Below, in pieces: positions 1 to 12,800 of a stretch of 64,000 nt of DNA (position 1 is the stretch's first letter; each line of letters begins with the position of its first letter). The notes under the pieces are model-generated. The model was given only the letters and a program-made list of their open reading frames with translations. It did no database searches and was not told the origin of the DNA. The DNA is from Megalopta genalis (lineage: Eukaryota > Arthropoda > Insecta > Hymenoptera > Halictidae). The stretch covers positions 7,896,001 through 7,960,000 of the forward strand of contig NC_135013.1 of the NCBI RefSeq assembly GCF_051020955.1, read 5' to 3'. The position numbers and the translations under genes were made by a program.

Positions 1-7
1 TGACTAG

Positions 8-2796
8 ATGGGCAATCGCGCCCGTGATGGCCCCGCTGGGCGACGTGGTCCATCTGCACAACAATCTCGTGCACCCCAGTCTGGCAGTCAGCGTATGAAC
101 GGAAACCAAACTCAGCATCGCAACGATAAATCTTCTAAACCAATTCCTGCCTCTAAACAAAATCAGACTGCCAAAAAGGAACAGCAGGACGTTAAGACCT
201 CTGATAATGAAAAAGCAGAAGCACCTGTTGTAAAAAGGTAAGCTCCTGGTGATTGTGAATAGTTTCTTCAAACTTCAGTAAGTTCTCATTCTATCACCTG
301 TCTTTGTATGTACGGTGCTTCTTACGTGCATACAGTATATTATTCTATATATATCAACATTGTGCCCTTTTTCTAAACTGACTTTTTAAGAGAATACATA
401 CATATTTATGTATATATATACATATATACATATATCCATTTAAAGTATGTTATATTCACTCCCCCATTGTTGATGAAACTCGACTCATGTTACAAATTTA
501 AGTTAGAATTGCTACAAGTTCGTAACACATAATATTTCATAATTACATAGAGAATATAGCCCCATATATTCTTCTTACTGTACACATTATTCAATATAGA
601 TTGTACATAATAACAGGCAAATCAGATATCTTCACTAGACATGAGCATATCATGCCCAGTTTCTTTCTAGTTTCCATGTTACAAATTTTATTTACCTGTG
701 CTATGACTAAAACAGATGTACCAAATATATTATTTAAATCATCTTTAAAAAGAATCAACGACAAGGCTGGTTGTAATTTGTTGTAATTATAAAAGAGTTG
801 TACATTTGTTTCTATATTAGCGAAGTGATCGAAGAATCTGAAGAGAAGAAACGCGATTGGAAAGATGAAAAGAAACAATCGGAGTGCATCGGTACGAAGG
901 CTTACGAAGGTGAAAAAGCTCAAGAAGATGCTGAACAGAAAACAGATAAAACATCTACTGAAGATGTAGCAAAAGATACGAATGTAGCGACAACTGAGAA
1001 AGACCCAAAGATGACTGGCAAGAAATCCGAAGCTAGACATGCTGAAAGTCGTTACGCAGAGGTTCCAATGAACCATATGTTCTGTCATATTTGTAATAAA
1101 CACATGTGGGATGGATATGTAAGTTTTGTTAAATATGGGAAATGCACGGCTGTGCAACGTTGCCTATAAATCCTTTAATTAATAACTTTTTTAGTCCTTC
1201 GAAAACCACTTAAGAGGTCGAGCCCATCAATTGATGATGGAAAAGTTAGACGAAATGTACAAATTGAAAGTTGATCTGATGAGGCATGAATTGAGAATAG
1301 CAGAAGAGCAACGTGAATTTAGCTTGACTAATTCGAAACGTCGAGGGAAGAAAGTGTGTATACGGAAAATTATATTTTGCAGTATTTCATTGTGTGTATC
1401 ATAATTATAATCACTTTTATTAGGTTTCAGTGGATCTAAATGTTAGGGAATATTGTACAATGTGCGATTTAAATTTCTACGGTACTTTATCAACGCACAG
1501 GAAGAGCGACAAGCATCAACAATTGAAGACTTTCTTGCATCCAAGATGTTTCCCCTGCGTGAAAGAGTTTCCATCGCGTATCGAGTATGACGAACATTGT
1601 TTAACTCCTGCACATATGAAAAACGCTGTACAATGTGAAGAACAGCGAAAAAATAAGAAGAAAGGTACGCAAGAAACGTGTAACAATGTTTGAATGTATA
1701 AACAATATGTGATGCATTCTTTAATTGTGCGTTTCCTCATTTTATTTGCAGACAAACTGGCTAAAGGAGAGGCTGAAGTACGCACTATTGAAGATGAAGA
1801 AAAGGACGTTGGTTCTGAAATTAAAACTGAAAAGGAAGAAGAGGCAGCCGAAGAACAAGAATATATTACAGACATCGCCGAGAATATGGCAGAGAAGAAA
1901 TTCAAAATACCCTCTTACAAATACTGCCGTCAAAATCAAATTTCTATCGGTAAATTTCATCGAAAGAATTTATATAATTGTTTTAGCATGTTTTTAATAA
2001 TATAACTATTGTTTACTATTTATATTATTTTAGGAAAGTCAATGGTAAAGGACGTTCAAGGATTTTATTGCGAGAAGTGTCGAAGATTCATGCTGTTAGC
2101 AGAAGATATGAATGTTCACTTGCGCAGCATAACTCATTACCGAAATTTCGTGCAAGAAGTAAAGTCTTTGACGTCTACTAATGAGAATGCCGAACAAAAA
2201 ACAGCTGAGAAAGCAGAGGTACAATTTTCAGCAAAAAAAAGTTCCAATATAAATTTGAAGTATAATAAAATATAACTAATAATAATTGCCTTTTCCTACA
2301 GACCAACGAAGACACTGCGGAGAGTAATAAAGAGTACGAAGGCAGTTGGAAGCGTCGCAAGATTGCTCTTTCTGAAGAGCAAGACAACGGAGAAGCGAAG
2401 GAAACGCAGGAAAATAACGCTGAGAACGCGAATGCACAGAAAAAGGCTGATGGGGATGAGAAGTATGATCCTCTCGAGGCCGACGCCGAATCTGAAGAGG
2501 AAGAGCATCGTGAAGGTGATACCAGCAGCAGCCAACAGGCTACTCAAAATGATTCTAATGCTCAAGACAAAAAAACAACACCGGCCGACAAAGCGTGGGC
2601 AGATATCGATAACGATAATGAAGCGGAAATAGGAAACTTAATTGATGACGGAGATGAGAAGGAGCAACCTGCCGAACCGGAAAAAATTGTTCCAAAAATA
2701 GAGAGAGATCAGAGTCCCCAAATAAAACAAACTCGTGGGCGAGGAGGCTTCACACGTGGTCGTGGTAGTCCACGATCACGAAGGGGCCGACGATAA
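8..2796 (+). CDS. Pep: Zinc finger protein on ecdysone puffs (Pep), 3' part; 5' end outside window
   Basis: Exons: 8-237, 821-1118, 1195-1353, 1424-1664, 1752-1949, 2034-2218 and 2302-2796; all junctions keep frame and use GT-AG. An AG lies just before position 8 with an in-frame stop codon across it, so position 8 is most likely an internal exon start and the N terminus is missing. Four C2H2 fingers are visible: FCHICNKH..., YCTMCDLN..., RCFPCVKEF... and FYCEKCRRF.... Three have Cys-x2-Cys-x12-His-x5-His spacing, the wide type of matrin/U1-like RNA-binding fingers. Acidic Glu/Lys-rich linkers separate them, and the C terminus is an RGG/RS-like tail (TRGRGGFTRGRGSPRSRRGR). In Drosophila, Pep binds nucleic acid and belongs to hnRNP complexes at active puffs. 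Family assignment rests on finger number, finger spacing and the WDGYSFENH motif; CIZ1-like relatives are the alternative. Confidence 0.82.
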
Positions 2797-3962
2797 TAGG
2801 TACTATTCCTGTACTAAGATTGAAGTAAGCTTGGATATATTCAGTAGTTTTACACTATTTAGCCCATTGTTAGATTTCACCATTTCGATTATTTTCCAGT
2901 CATCGATATACAAATAACATAATTACAAATCATATGCGGCACACGTGTATTTCTATACGATGAGAAGTATGCAGGTGGCAATTATTTATTTATCCAAGCT
3001 TACTTGATAAAGGAGGTTTTAATTATGTACTACTTACAATGGTTTGTAGAGTCTCAAGTAGACGATGGGTAGATCGAAAATTAAGGAAACAAAACGAAAA
3101 GTTATACTCTTATGTATCTTGTAACTATTCCATACCGGAAAATGTGGTTAATATTCGAATACTTGAAATATGTCAATGGTCTTTTAAATACAACCATAAT
3201 ATGAAATTTATAATAAGATTTCATTCCTATTAGATATGTTGAAGATACATACAAATATGTATCTTGCAATAAAATTAAGATATTAATATTATTTTAATCA
3301 GTTTATGGATAGTGTAATAAAATACTTATAATCAAAGTCTATATACAGTATATCATAACGATTTTATTGTCCTTATGATAATGCGATAGAATTTTATTAT
3401 AGGACTTATATGTTTTACGTGATAAAGAATGTATTGTAAAAATACTGATATGGAAAATGCAAATAGTTCGTCGATCGCCTTATAAAAATATCGGAACATT
3501 TACTTTCATAAAATAATTTGCACTTCACCTTTATATGTAATGTTATTACCTTTATATAATACCTTAATTTACAGAAATCAAATTATGGAACGATTATGAT
3601 CACTTATTGTATCTTAATAGTACAGTTGTCATTACTTTTTTGTATTAATTAAGCTCTTCACTGAAGTACTATGAGAAATAATGGTTGTTTACAAAAGCAA
3701 TCGAATAATAAAAAATTAACATCGTATTTTTAAAAAATCATCTAGAAGTTTTTTCATTCCAATATTCAATTCTTCTACGTCAGTATTGTAGAAAGTATAA
3801 AAATAAATTATATTAAAAATACTGGATTGTACTGAATACACCGTCCTTATGAATAGTTAATAATTAAAATCACCAACGCATCAATTACGTAGAAAAATTA
3901 TTATTTACAGTTAAAATACAGAATTTAATCAAACACAGTGCATAGAATTATTATGGGTAACG
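2797..3962. other. Convergent 3' flank between Pep and SELENOF
   Basis: AT-rich sequence with no credible coding exon. It should hold both 3' untranslated regions. AATAAA signals for Pep lie at 3268-3273 and about 3316-3321. A TTTATT (AATAAA on the minus strand) at about 3363-3368 could end SELENOF transcripts. If both are used, the two transcripts end within roughly 100 bases of each other. Confidence 0.6.
3268..3273 (+). terminator. Polyadenylation signal, Pep
   Basis: AATAAA hexamer about 470 bases after the Pep stop codon, followed by a T-rich stretch. A second copy follows near 3316. Confidence 0.5.
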
Positions 3963-4762
3963 TTAGTCCATAGACAGATGAGTAGCCAGAAACTCGTCAA
4001 CAGAGTCAGTATCCCACTTGTGAATATCTAGAATATCTTCAACTTTGTTATCAGCATCCAATAATTTAATAATTGGATCCAAGTTTCTAACATATTTTAT
4101 TTGCAAGTTCTTATATTTGCTAGGTCTATCACTTTTTATGAAAGCTGAAATTAATCAAATAAAGAGTAATAACACACGTACAGATGAGATAATAGTCCAT
4201 AATGAAATATGTGTATTCCTTTTTACCTTGAATTTGTGGATATGCACCAAATTTACAAGTGCAGACTTCAAGAAGAGCATGCGGATAACGTTTTGATCCA
4301 GATGCATCGTAATCGTCATCTTTTAGACAACATTCTTTGCATTTGTCCCTGAAATGAATAAATAATATATAATCCATTTGTAGAGTATAAAATCAATACC
4401 TAGCAGCGTGCACTCATAATATATTTGTTACTTGCCATATTTCCGGTAAGCCACGTTTATTAAATTCTTCACATGTGGAACAGAGTAAATTGGCTTTATT
4501 AAAGCCTAAACTTTTACAATCGTCTGCTGAAAATTCGGCATTTACAATATTTACCTGGAAATTCAATATTAATTCCATGTATTGATTAAAATCATCAAGA
4601 AACGCGCGATACAAATATTTTATGTCTTTACTGTACTCGTTTATGTCTGCAATACTTTACACGTACCATATGATTAATGAAAAAGATAAGAGGTTAAGGG
4701 ATAACTTTGATACTTACCATTAAACCAAATGAAAGTAATTGTATCGCTGTTAAAATATCCAT
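3963..4762 (-). CDS. SELENOF: Selenoprotein F (15 kDa ER thioredoxin-like protein), Cys form
   Basis: Minus-strand exons 4718-4762, 4436-4554, 4227-4348 and 3963-4144 give 155 residues (human about 165). The first exon, MDILTAIQLLSFGLM, plus the start of exon 2 forms a signal peptide. Next comes the Cys-rich domain that binds UDP-glucose:glycoprotein glucosyltransferase (AEFSADDCKSLGF, LLCSTCEE, DKCKECC), then the thioredoxin-like fold. The redox site reads LEVCTCKFGAYPQIQ: the vertebrate Cys-Gly-Sec is here Cys-Thr-Cys, so no selenocysteine is needed. The C terminus (NLQIKYVR...KWDTDSVDEFL) matches the family closely. Intron 2 can be joined in frame only with a GC donor (GCAAGT at 4435 downward); the nearby GT gives the wrong phase. 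The family acts in ER glycoprotein folding quality control. Confidence 0.92.
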
Positions 4763-6797
4763 TGTGTTATCCAATATATCCCGTGTGCATCGAATATAAT
4801 TTAAGTATTTCTTTCAAATCTGCAACATAGTCTGTAAATACAACACAATCGCATATACACTACAAATTGCTACAAATCACCTGTAAACAGAGAATATACG
4901 ATACGATACCACGGACAAGGTATAAGAGTAGACTTGATATCCAATGAATTATTTTGTCACCCAAAAGTGGGGTTTCAGAAGCTGATATTTCAGAAATTTA
5001 AGCTTCTTAGCGAGAATAGAGTATTCTCTATACCTCATTTGTATTACGATACGTTTATGAAGTGGGAGCTCTAAGTTCATACAGCGCGCATATTCAAACG
5101 ACGATAATGATAAGAAATATGATGACGATTCGGGGGGGGGGGGGGTGAGAGGGAGTGGACGCATAATCAAATGCTGGATAATCAAATACGTGTGCCTTAT
5201 AATTGGATTACAGCCCTATTTTCTTGTTCGTTATTGCTATGACTTTTGAATAGCGGTACTTTTATACGAAATCGAATGAGATGAAAGTATTTCTAGGCTG
5301 AACCTTTGCCTTCTTATTTCGCAAGTAAGTAGAGGATCGATATTATCGATAGCAAATTTACAATCCTATGAACACAATTTCCACTACTAGTACTATAGGA
5401 ATTGTTTACTCGAATTATTGTTATTGGTTCACAACACGAGTATCAGATATAATGATGACGATAATCAGATTATCGTATATAAGCACGTACGTATTTTCGT
5501 AGCTACATATTATTGCTGAAATAGTAGATACCAGATTACACAATATTAATTACTTTAATCATTTATAGAATAAAAATCTTCACTAAATAACAATATCTTT
5601 CCCGATTTTTGTACGTATATTCTGAATTAGCATGTTCGTTCTACTATATGCTAAAACGATTTGAACGTAGTAAATATTTTATTTCATTATTGAAGAGATA
5701 AGTCGTCACGATCGTGTACTGATAATAAAACATCCTTTTAATTGTAAGTACATACTCATTCCTGTTTAATTAAATAGATAACTGTTTAATTAAAAAGATT
5801 ATTACATTTCATTATAGTGAAAACACTATCATAATACAAAGTAAATAGATGATTGTAGCTGCGTCATTATTTGTGTGAGTAGTAAAAACAAGTCAATTTA
5901 GAATATGATAAGTAGGAGATAAGATATTGTATAAAAATAGGAAATCTTGAAGAATAATTTTCAATAAAATCGCAGGAATTTCATACATATTTATAGCAAT
6001 AAAATGTCTATCATGTGAGAGATAATAATGAGAATAATTTCAATTACTTTAGTGCTGCAATTGTCGACGCGGTATCTGGTGTTGGTATAGTAAAGAAAAG
6101 ATTGACAATTTTGTTATGGCTACATATATACTTGTTTGGATTCTATGACAAATCTGTTGGTAGCGCTGATGCATAAAAGAGAATGGAAACATCCGAATCC
6201 GGCTTGAACTGCGTGTACTGGTATGTATGGACGGCAGTTTTGCTAAATGAGTGGCTGTTATGAGGAAACAATTTTCTATGTAATATGAAACGAAGAAAAT
6301 TAGTTAATACCTAATCATGCAGTGTCTATAGTAACATAATTAATTTCTTAGTGGTAAGATCAACATCCTTCACTAGGGACATCGTTTGATTTCAATGTAT
6401 ATAACCTTCTTTCTTGTCAATATGCAGTGCGTTAACTTTAGAAAATCGGTAATTTGCAATATAGAATTGCAGTTACTTTTACCACGAGCTTACAAAATAA
6501 ATCACAATATCCCTGCCTAGATTTTATGTTGCAATTGATATTTCAATTTTATCGAAATTGAGAAAGTTAATATTGTTTTAACATTTAATGTCAAGTTAGT
6601 GTATGTATAATTTTACAATGGAACTAATTGTAATTTAACATTGTTATCAGATTACTGAAAATATAAAAAAGATAATTATTAGGTTAATATCCGATTAATA
6701 ATATTGTTTGTGTTATAGATAACAGCCTAACATAAATAGGACTCTTTTTAACAAGACGGCATGTTTGTAAGAGTTTGGTTGCGAATTCTCACGGGGG
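4763..6797. other. Divergent intergenic region, SELENOF / USP6NL
   Basis: About 2 kb between two divergent start codons. It must contain both promoters and any 5' untranslated exons, but I cannot place a TSS. It is AT-rich, with one conspicuous run of 14 G at 5132-5145 followed by GTGAGAGGGAG. No open frame in it looks like protein. Confidence 0.55.
5132..5145 (+). repeat. Homopolymer G tract (14 G)
   Basis: Fourteen consecutive G on the plus strand in an otherwise AT-rich intergenic region. It may be a real G tract able to form a quadruplex-like structure, or its length may be inexact because of sequencing error. Confidence 0.9.
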
Positions 6798-9700
6798 ATG
6801 AATGAGGAAGAATTATTGAAACGGTCTGCTGCAGAGCGAGATAGAATATTTAGCTGCTATGACCGTGGTAGAGAGAATGGAGCAGAGATTGATTCCTGGG
6901 AAGATCCTGCCTATGAAGTATATCATACTACTGACAGATATGGATTCATACAGTAATTATTACACTGCGGTTTTTAGTGATTCTATTTGTATCATTTGTA
7001 TAGTTTATTACATTAATTTTTCATTGTAATATTTCAGTGATAAACGATTGCCACAAAAACCGGACCCGAATGAAATTAAATGTCATCGGGTGGAAATGGA
7101 AAGATTAAAGAAGTGGGAGAAAATGACAAAACAGTGGGATAGTTCCACTACTAAAGAAAAATTACGACGTAGAGTTTACAAAGGAATTCCTAATAGGTTT
7201 CGTGGTCAAGTTTGGGCATTGCTTTTGGGTATAAAAACTTTAAAAAAAGAGCAAGCTGGTAAATACGACGAAATGTTGAAACTTGCACGTCAGTGGTCTA
7301 CTGAAATAAGACAAATTGATGCTGATGTAGCTAGACAATATAGAGATCATATCAATTATAGGTGTGTAAATGATATTTATAATCTGCTGCAAAACAATAC
7401 TAAATAATTCATGTTCTAATATATGTATTTGATATATGTATGTAATATCAAACATCTATTTTCCATTAACAGAGAACGATATAGCATAAAACAACGATCC
7501 ATGTTTTATGTGTTGGCTGCTTATAGCATGTACAATATGGAAGTAGGCTATTGTCAGGGGATGTCTGTATTAGCTGGATTACTTTTATTATATATGGATG
7601 AAGAGGATGCATTTTGGGGTCTTTCAGTACTGTTGGCTGATAAGAAATATACTATGCATGGTCTGATCATATTTTACATAATTAAAATCACGAATCATTT
7701 ATAATACAATTAAATGGATATATGTTCTGTTCAGGATTTTATGTTGATGGATTTCCAAAACTAAATCGTTACATAGAACATCATGATAAAATCATGAATA
7801 AATTTTTGCCGAAATTAAAGAGAAAGCTTGACAAGTGCGGCTGCGATTCCATTCTTTATGCATTAAAATGGTTCTTTGTTGTTTTCCAAGAGAGGGTAGA
7901 GGAATATTCATTAATTTTTTACCATTATTTAATCGTTACAATATATATATATATATATATATATGTATTAAGGTTAAATATTATTACTAATAAGTTCTTC
8001 TTTATGACAGACACCTGTTAGTCTCGGTCTTCGAATCTGGGACATATTTTTATTAGACGGCGACCGAATTTTACCGGCTATGGCATATACAATCATGAAA
8101 ATGCACAAACGTTTTCTGATGCCAATGGAAAGTCTAGACGAATTTTGTAATTATTTGCAAATCAAATTAGAAAAAGATTTCTGCTTTGATGATGATACAG
8201 TAATAAGTACCATGGAACGCAGTATGGAAGAATTAAAACGTGCTAAGTTGGATTATCCTGGTCCACCGTTACCACATGAGTTACCACGAATTCCATTTGG
8301 TACATTCAAAGAACCTTCATTTGCAAGCAAGGTAATTTATGCTTAACTTATCACTTATGCAAGGTAATTTATCCATATTAAATATTGTAGTGTGTAATGT
8401 TTTCACATTGCTGGTACTTCAAAATGGATCTAATCCAGTTGAATATATCCTGTATAGTTTGATCTTCATATTATAATATATCACACCTAGGTTGGAAGAC
8501 GAACGGAAGAATTTAGTGAAGCACAGCATGCAATGCGTGAATCCATAACACAACGTAGAGATTTGGTGATCGCCGAAGACGGTAGAGAAAGTACAACACC
8601 TGTTGAACCAACTGATTGTGGTCTTGGCGGTGAGTTACAATATAATGAAAACATAGTACATGGTGATATAAATACTTGCCTTCTGCATTCTATACAAGAA
8701 AATACCACTAAGGATGTGGAGAAAGACAGAGATTCAAAGATTGATATAATGGTTATATATAGCACTAGATTGTAAGGTATTTTTTAAAAATAGGGTTTTA
8801 TCAAAAAAGCTATCATGTACGCTAATAATCAGATATTTAGAGAAAACTTTACAAAAAATAGTCTAAAAGAGATTTTGAATTATCACGATCGACAGTCACA
8901 AATAGTCACAAATAAATCTTTACCATTAACATGCTCAATATCATCAAAACAAAGTTAGATATGCCTCTAAATTTGTGTTCAAAATTTTCATTGATAATTT
9001 CTCATACAAAATAGGATAGAAGCAAGAGGCAGTAGACTGTGATTATTTTGTAAACTATATGTATAGTACCTTTAAGAGATTTTCTATAGAGAAACAAATA
9101 AGAAAGGCATGTATGTGTGTCAAAATTTGAGTATATGAATGTTCATTATATTTTTGTTACCTTAGCTTATTATTGAACTGAGAGTGTGTCAAACTTTCGT
9201 TGCCATTTGAATAATAATTACAATGAAAAACTCGTAGTATGTAATGTTAATTTTTCTATTATGCACACATAGAAAAAGGCATGATGATGTTAGTGTTAGA
9301 GACAATTTTTAAGTTGAATGTATATTATACTTACGCAAAATCTGTTGGAAGACGCGGTTGTTCCAATATTCGATTGCAGTATAATAAAAATTGAATATAT
9401 GTGCAGGAAGCAAATTCTCACTTGATCCGAATCTTGACGATGGAACTTCTCCCAATGGCTCGCGACGGTCATTGGCAGACACGTCTGTTACATCGACAGC
9501 CGACCTTTCCGTATTTAGTTCGGCGACACGGTGTCAAGCGTTAGACAATAGCCTCGATACTCAAAGTAATATTTCGAATGCTAGCTCGGGCAGCGGTGGC
9601 TTACCCACACCCAAAGCAACGCCACCTCAGCCGAGTCCAGATGTTGTAAGAATTTATGTATCATATAGTTCACCCATATCCGAGTCTTACAAAGATGATC

Positions 9701-9834
9701 TTCCACGTACGCTCCCACGGTCTTTAGAGACTAACAGGATCCGGATACGGGTCGACCCTGATCAAACGCCAATAGTGGAGAATCTCAAACCATTTTCATT
9801 AGAAAGCCCAGAAATTGAGTTGGACTTGAAATAA
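6798..9834 (+). CDS. USP6NL: USP6 N-terminal-like RabGAP (RN-tre), TBC domain protein
   Basis: Exons 6798-6952, 7038-7361, 7473-7660, 7735-7895, 8011-8331, 8491-8629 and 9407-9834 give 571 residues (human about 830, with a longer tail). The N-terminal block YDRGREN-GAEIDSWEDP, then TDRYGFIH, is diagnostic for this family. The TBC domain spans about residues 95-310 (YKGIPNRFRGQVWALLLG to RAKLD). Both catalytic fingers are intact: Arg151 in IDADVAR and Gln188 in GYCQGM. The C-terminal 200 residues are Ser/Pro-rich and low complexity, with PTPKATPPQPSP as a possible SH3 ligand. RN-tre proteins activate GTP hydrolysis by Rab5/Rab41/Rab43-type GTPases and act in EGFR endocytosis and Golgi traffic. 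The start ATG is the first in frame and matches the family N terminus. The last intron (8630-9406) is the longest. Confidence 0.93.
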
Positions 9835-12800
9835 TCTATTCACTCGACAGACATTAATTCCATGCACGAGTAAAAACCATTTCATGACATTACGCTCACG
9901 AGGGAACTATACCACGTAATTTCCTCAGATTTTAATGACAGCTTTCTGTGTGTACAAATTTTAATCTACCAATGCAGAATAATAATCGCATGTATCTGGA
10001 CCTCAAAGCCAGCATATAAAGTGATATGTACAGAACATTGTTTTTCTTCAAAATAATATATAAATTGGCCTTAATGTTATTTTTACATTTTATTATATTA
10101 AGAAATCCAGACATACAGTTAATATCGCTATTATATTAAAAACTAAATGATTTTGAATATAATAATTTTGATTATCATTCCTAAAAGAAAATGATCCAAA
10201 TATACTCCAGCTCTGAGGTACTTGTAAATGATTTACAGATGTTGAAATATTGAGAAATCAATTATTATAAAACTAAGAATTATAGAGACTTACGAAAATT
10301 GGTTTTATATTTTTTTAAGAAATTTGAAATATGTTATATTTATTTAAAAACATTAGATTGTATTATAGATTTTTCAAATTCTAATGTATATACATATGCA
10401 TTCTGGATTGGCAGAACAAAATTTTTACTTGTAAAAAGTTTCATTAAAATTTAATCACATCAGCTTGATATTAAACACTGATTTAGATGAACAGAATTCT
10501 AAATCTGTATTGTATTATAAATTCAAGTATGCACATACCTATAATTACCATTTTCTTTAAAGTAGCGATTATGGAATTAATGATAAACGTGATATACCAT
10601 GATACTTCTTGTTCGAACATAAATCAGTGTATGTTATATGCACTAGTCACGAATAATTATAGCCGTTTGCGCTTACTGACAACTACTCTTAACACTTTTG
10701 CTATGGCCTAATTTATGTTTATAGGGAAAATAGAGATGATTGAAATTTATGCAATAGAAACTTGTAATTTTTAGTCCATTGTCTCTAATTAACAGTCAAT
10801 AAGACGCTGAATAACGAAATGATATTCCTGTCTCTTATTGATTAATTATAAAAATAACAGCATAATATTTGTCATGTGTCAAATTATATCGTACGAAACT
10901 ATACTTAAAAGAACAATAAGATGATAGAACTTTATGCAGAAGAAAAACGAATTAAATACTAAAATTAATTATAATATTTAGTCAAATATTTAAAACGACG
11001 AAATTTTAAAGTATTATACGAATATTAACGTATATGTAAGGCATTGCAACCACATTACGAATAGAAATATAAACAATTAACGTAATGTATAGATAATTTC
11101 TGTAAAGTATGTGTTTCTAAATCGCTCCATTTAACGAACATTATAAAAAATATTTTGGAATCTACTATAAATTGGCCATTATATATACATACAAATATGA
11201 GTCAATTTTCCATAGTAAATATAATACTAAAAGCGATATTTTTGTTACAATACTATAAGCATATAGAATCTTTTTAATAGTCATTATTATATTTTCAGTA
11301 TTGTGTATATTTCTCTGAAAATTTCTATAACTATCGCATATGTCGTAAACGAGTATACATAAAGTTCTATACTCTAGAAATATTTAACAAGTAAATAACC
11401 ATGCATTTTATCTTCTATAAGACACAGAGAAACAGAATTATCTTCTTTAGCTGATTATAAATAGGTGAGAATCAAAATGTTGTTGCTTTAGAATTTAATT
11501 TCGTGTAAATTCCAAAAGTAGTATGCTAAGTATTACTACTTTTACCATAGAGTCTCACAATATTCAGGAATTTATGTTTTATTATGACGAAATATCTGAA
11601 ATTATCTATATTCAGATACTGTCACCACATTGTTTTCACATTGTCAATTATTCTAAGAACACTGAAATATGTAAGATAATTTGTTAATCGTTCATTTCGG
11701 GAACAAGTATGAGTTGGTGACATAATTTCATATGATTTTGATATAATAAAAGCATAAAAATTTTAGTTGGTAGAGATGATTATAAAATAATAATCATATC
11801 CTTAAAAAAAATTACATTCTACAAATATGTTAAGTATAATACTGCCACAGTACTATTAGTCCCTTTTTTATCTTAAGTTTTGCTTCTTTTGATAATGATC
11901 AGTGACATATATACCATTGTATATACGTAGAATTTACTGAGAAAGGAAATCTTTCATTAGATATTACTTGGAGAAGATATCCAAACTAAAAGAAAAAAAA
12001 TCATTGTCAGAACTTTTGCCGTGGAATGTGAATATTGAACAGTCTTCTAATATGCTACATATTTATTATTTAAATGTACAAAAAATGTTTTAATGTAACA
12101 GAAACATGCTTCTTAACCGATTGATTCTGTAAAACATTCCTGAACATACAGTATTCCTAAATGTATATAGAATATAAAACTATCAACTTTTTTTGACAGC
12201 AATCACTTGTTATATTTAATACCGTAAAGTAATATTTGTTAAATAAATATTAACATGTTAACGGTTTGAATCTTTATTGCATTGTAAAAAAAGTTCAAAC
12301 ATTCAATGTACAGTTACATGGTAACCTCTTTTAGAGGTTTCATGACATTAAACTTTCAAGAACATAAAATACATCGGTAAAGTTGTAAGCCAAATATGGA
12401 ATTGTAAAAATATAAAAAAATCCAATACAAGTTCAGTGAATTACGTAAATTTAAAAATGTACATTCCTTTCTGTCATATTAAGGTTTACAAATATTTTTT
12501 ACTCGTTCATTAATTTTTATGTTTATATGTACTTTAAATACCATATTTTTACTCATTTAGCATTCCTATTCAATTAAATGTAAGGTATGAACTTTTGACA
12601 ATTATAAACGTCACAAATAGGCTCAAGTATTTTTTAGTTATATCATTAATATAAAACCATAGTGAGAATTTTATAAAATCTCTTCAAACTATTTGTTAAA
12701 CATTTATACTGCAGTGTGAAAGACTATTAATTTTAATGTTTTTATAATCGAAAATAATTCATTCTTTTTATTCCCAAAGTTAAGAAATTAAATTAATAGA

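Noticed and set aside
591..1157. 188-codon minus-strand open frame opposite Pep
   Set aside because: It is antisense to a well supported Pep exon and its intron; the Phe/Ser/Cys-rich translation is the complement of Glu/Lys-rich codons.
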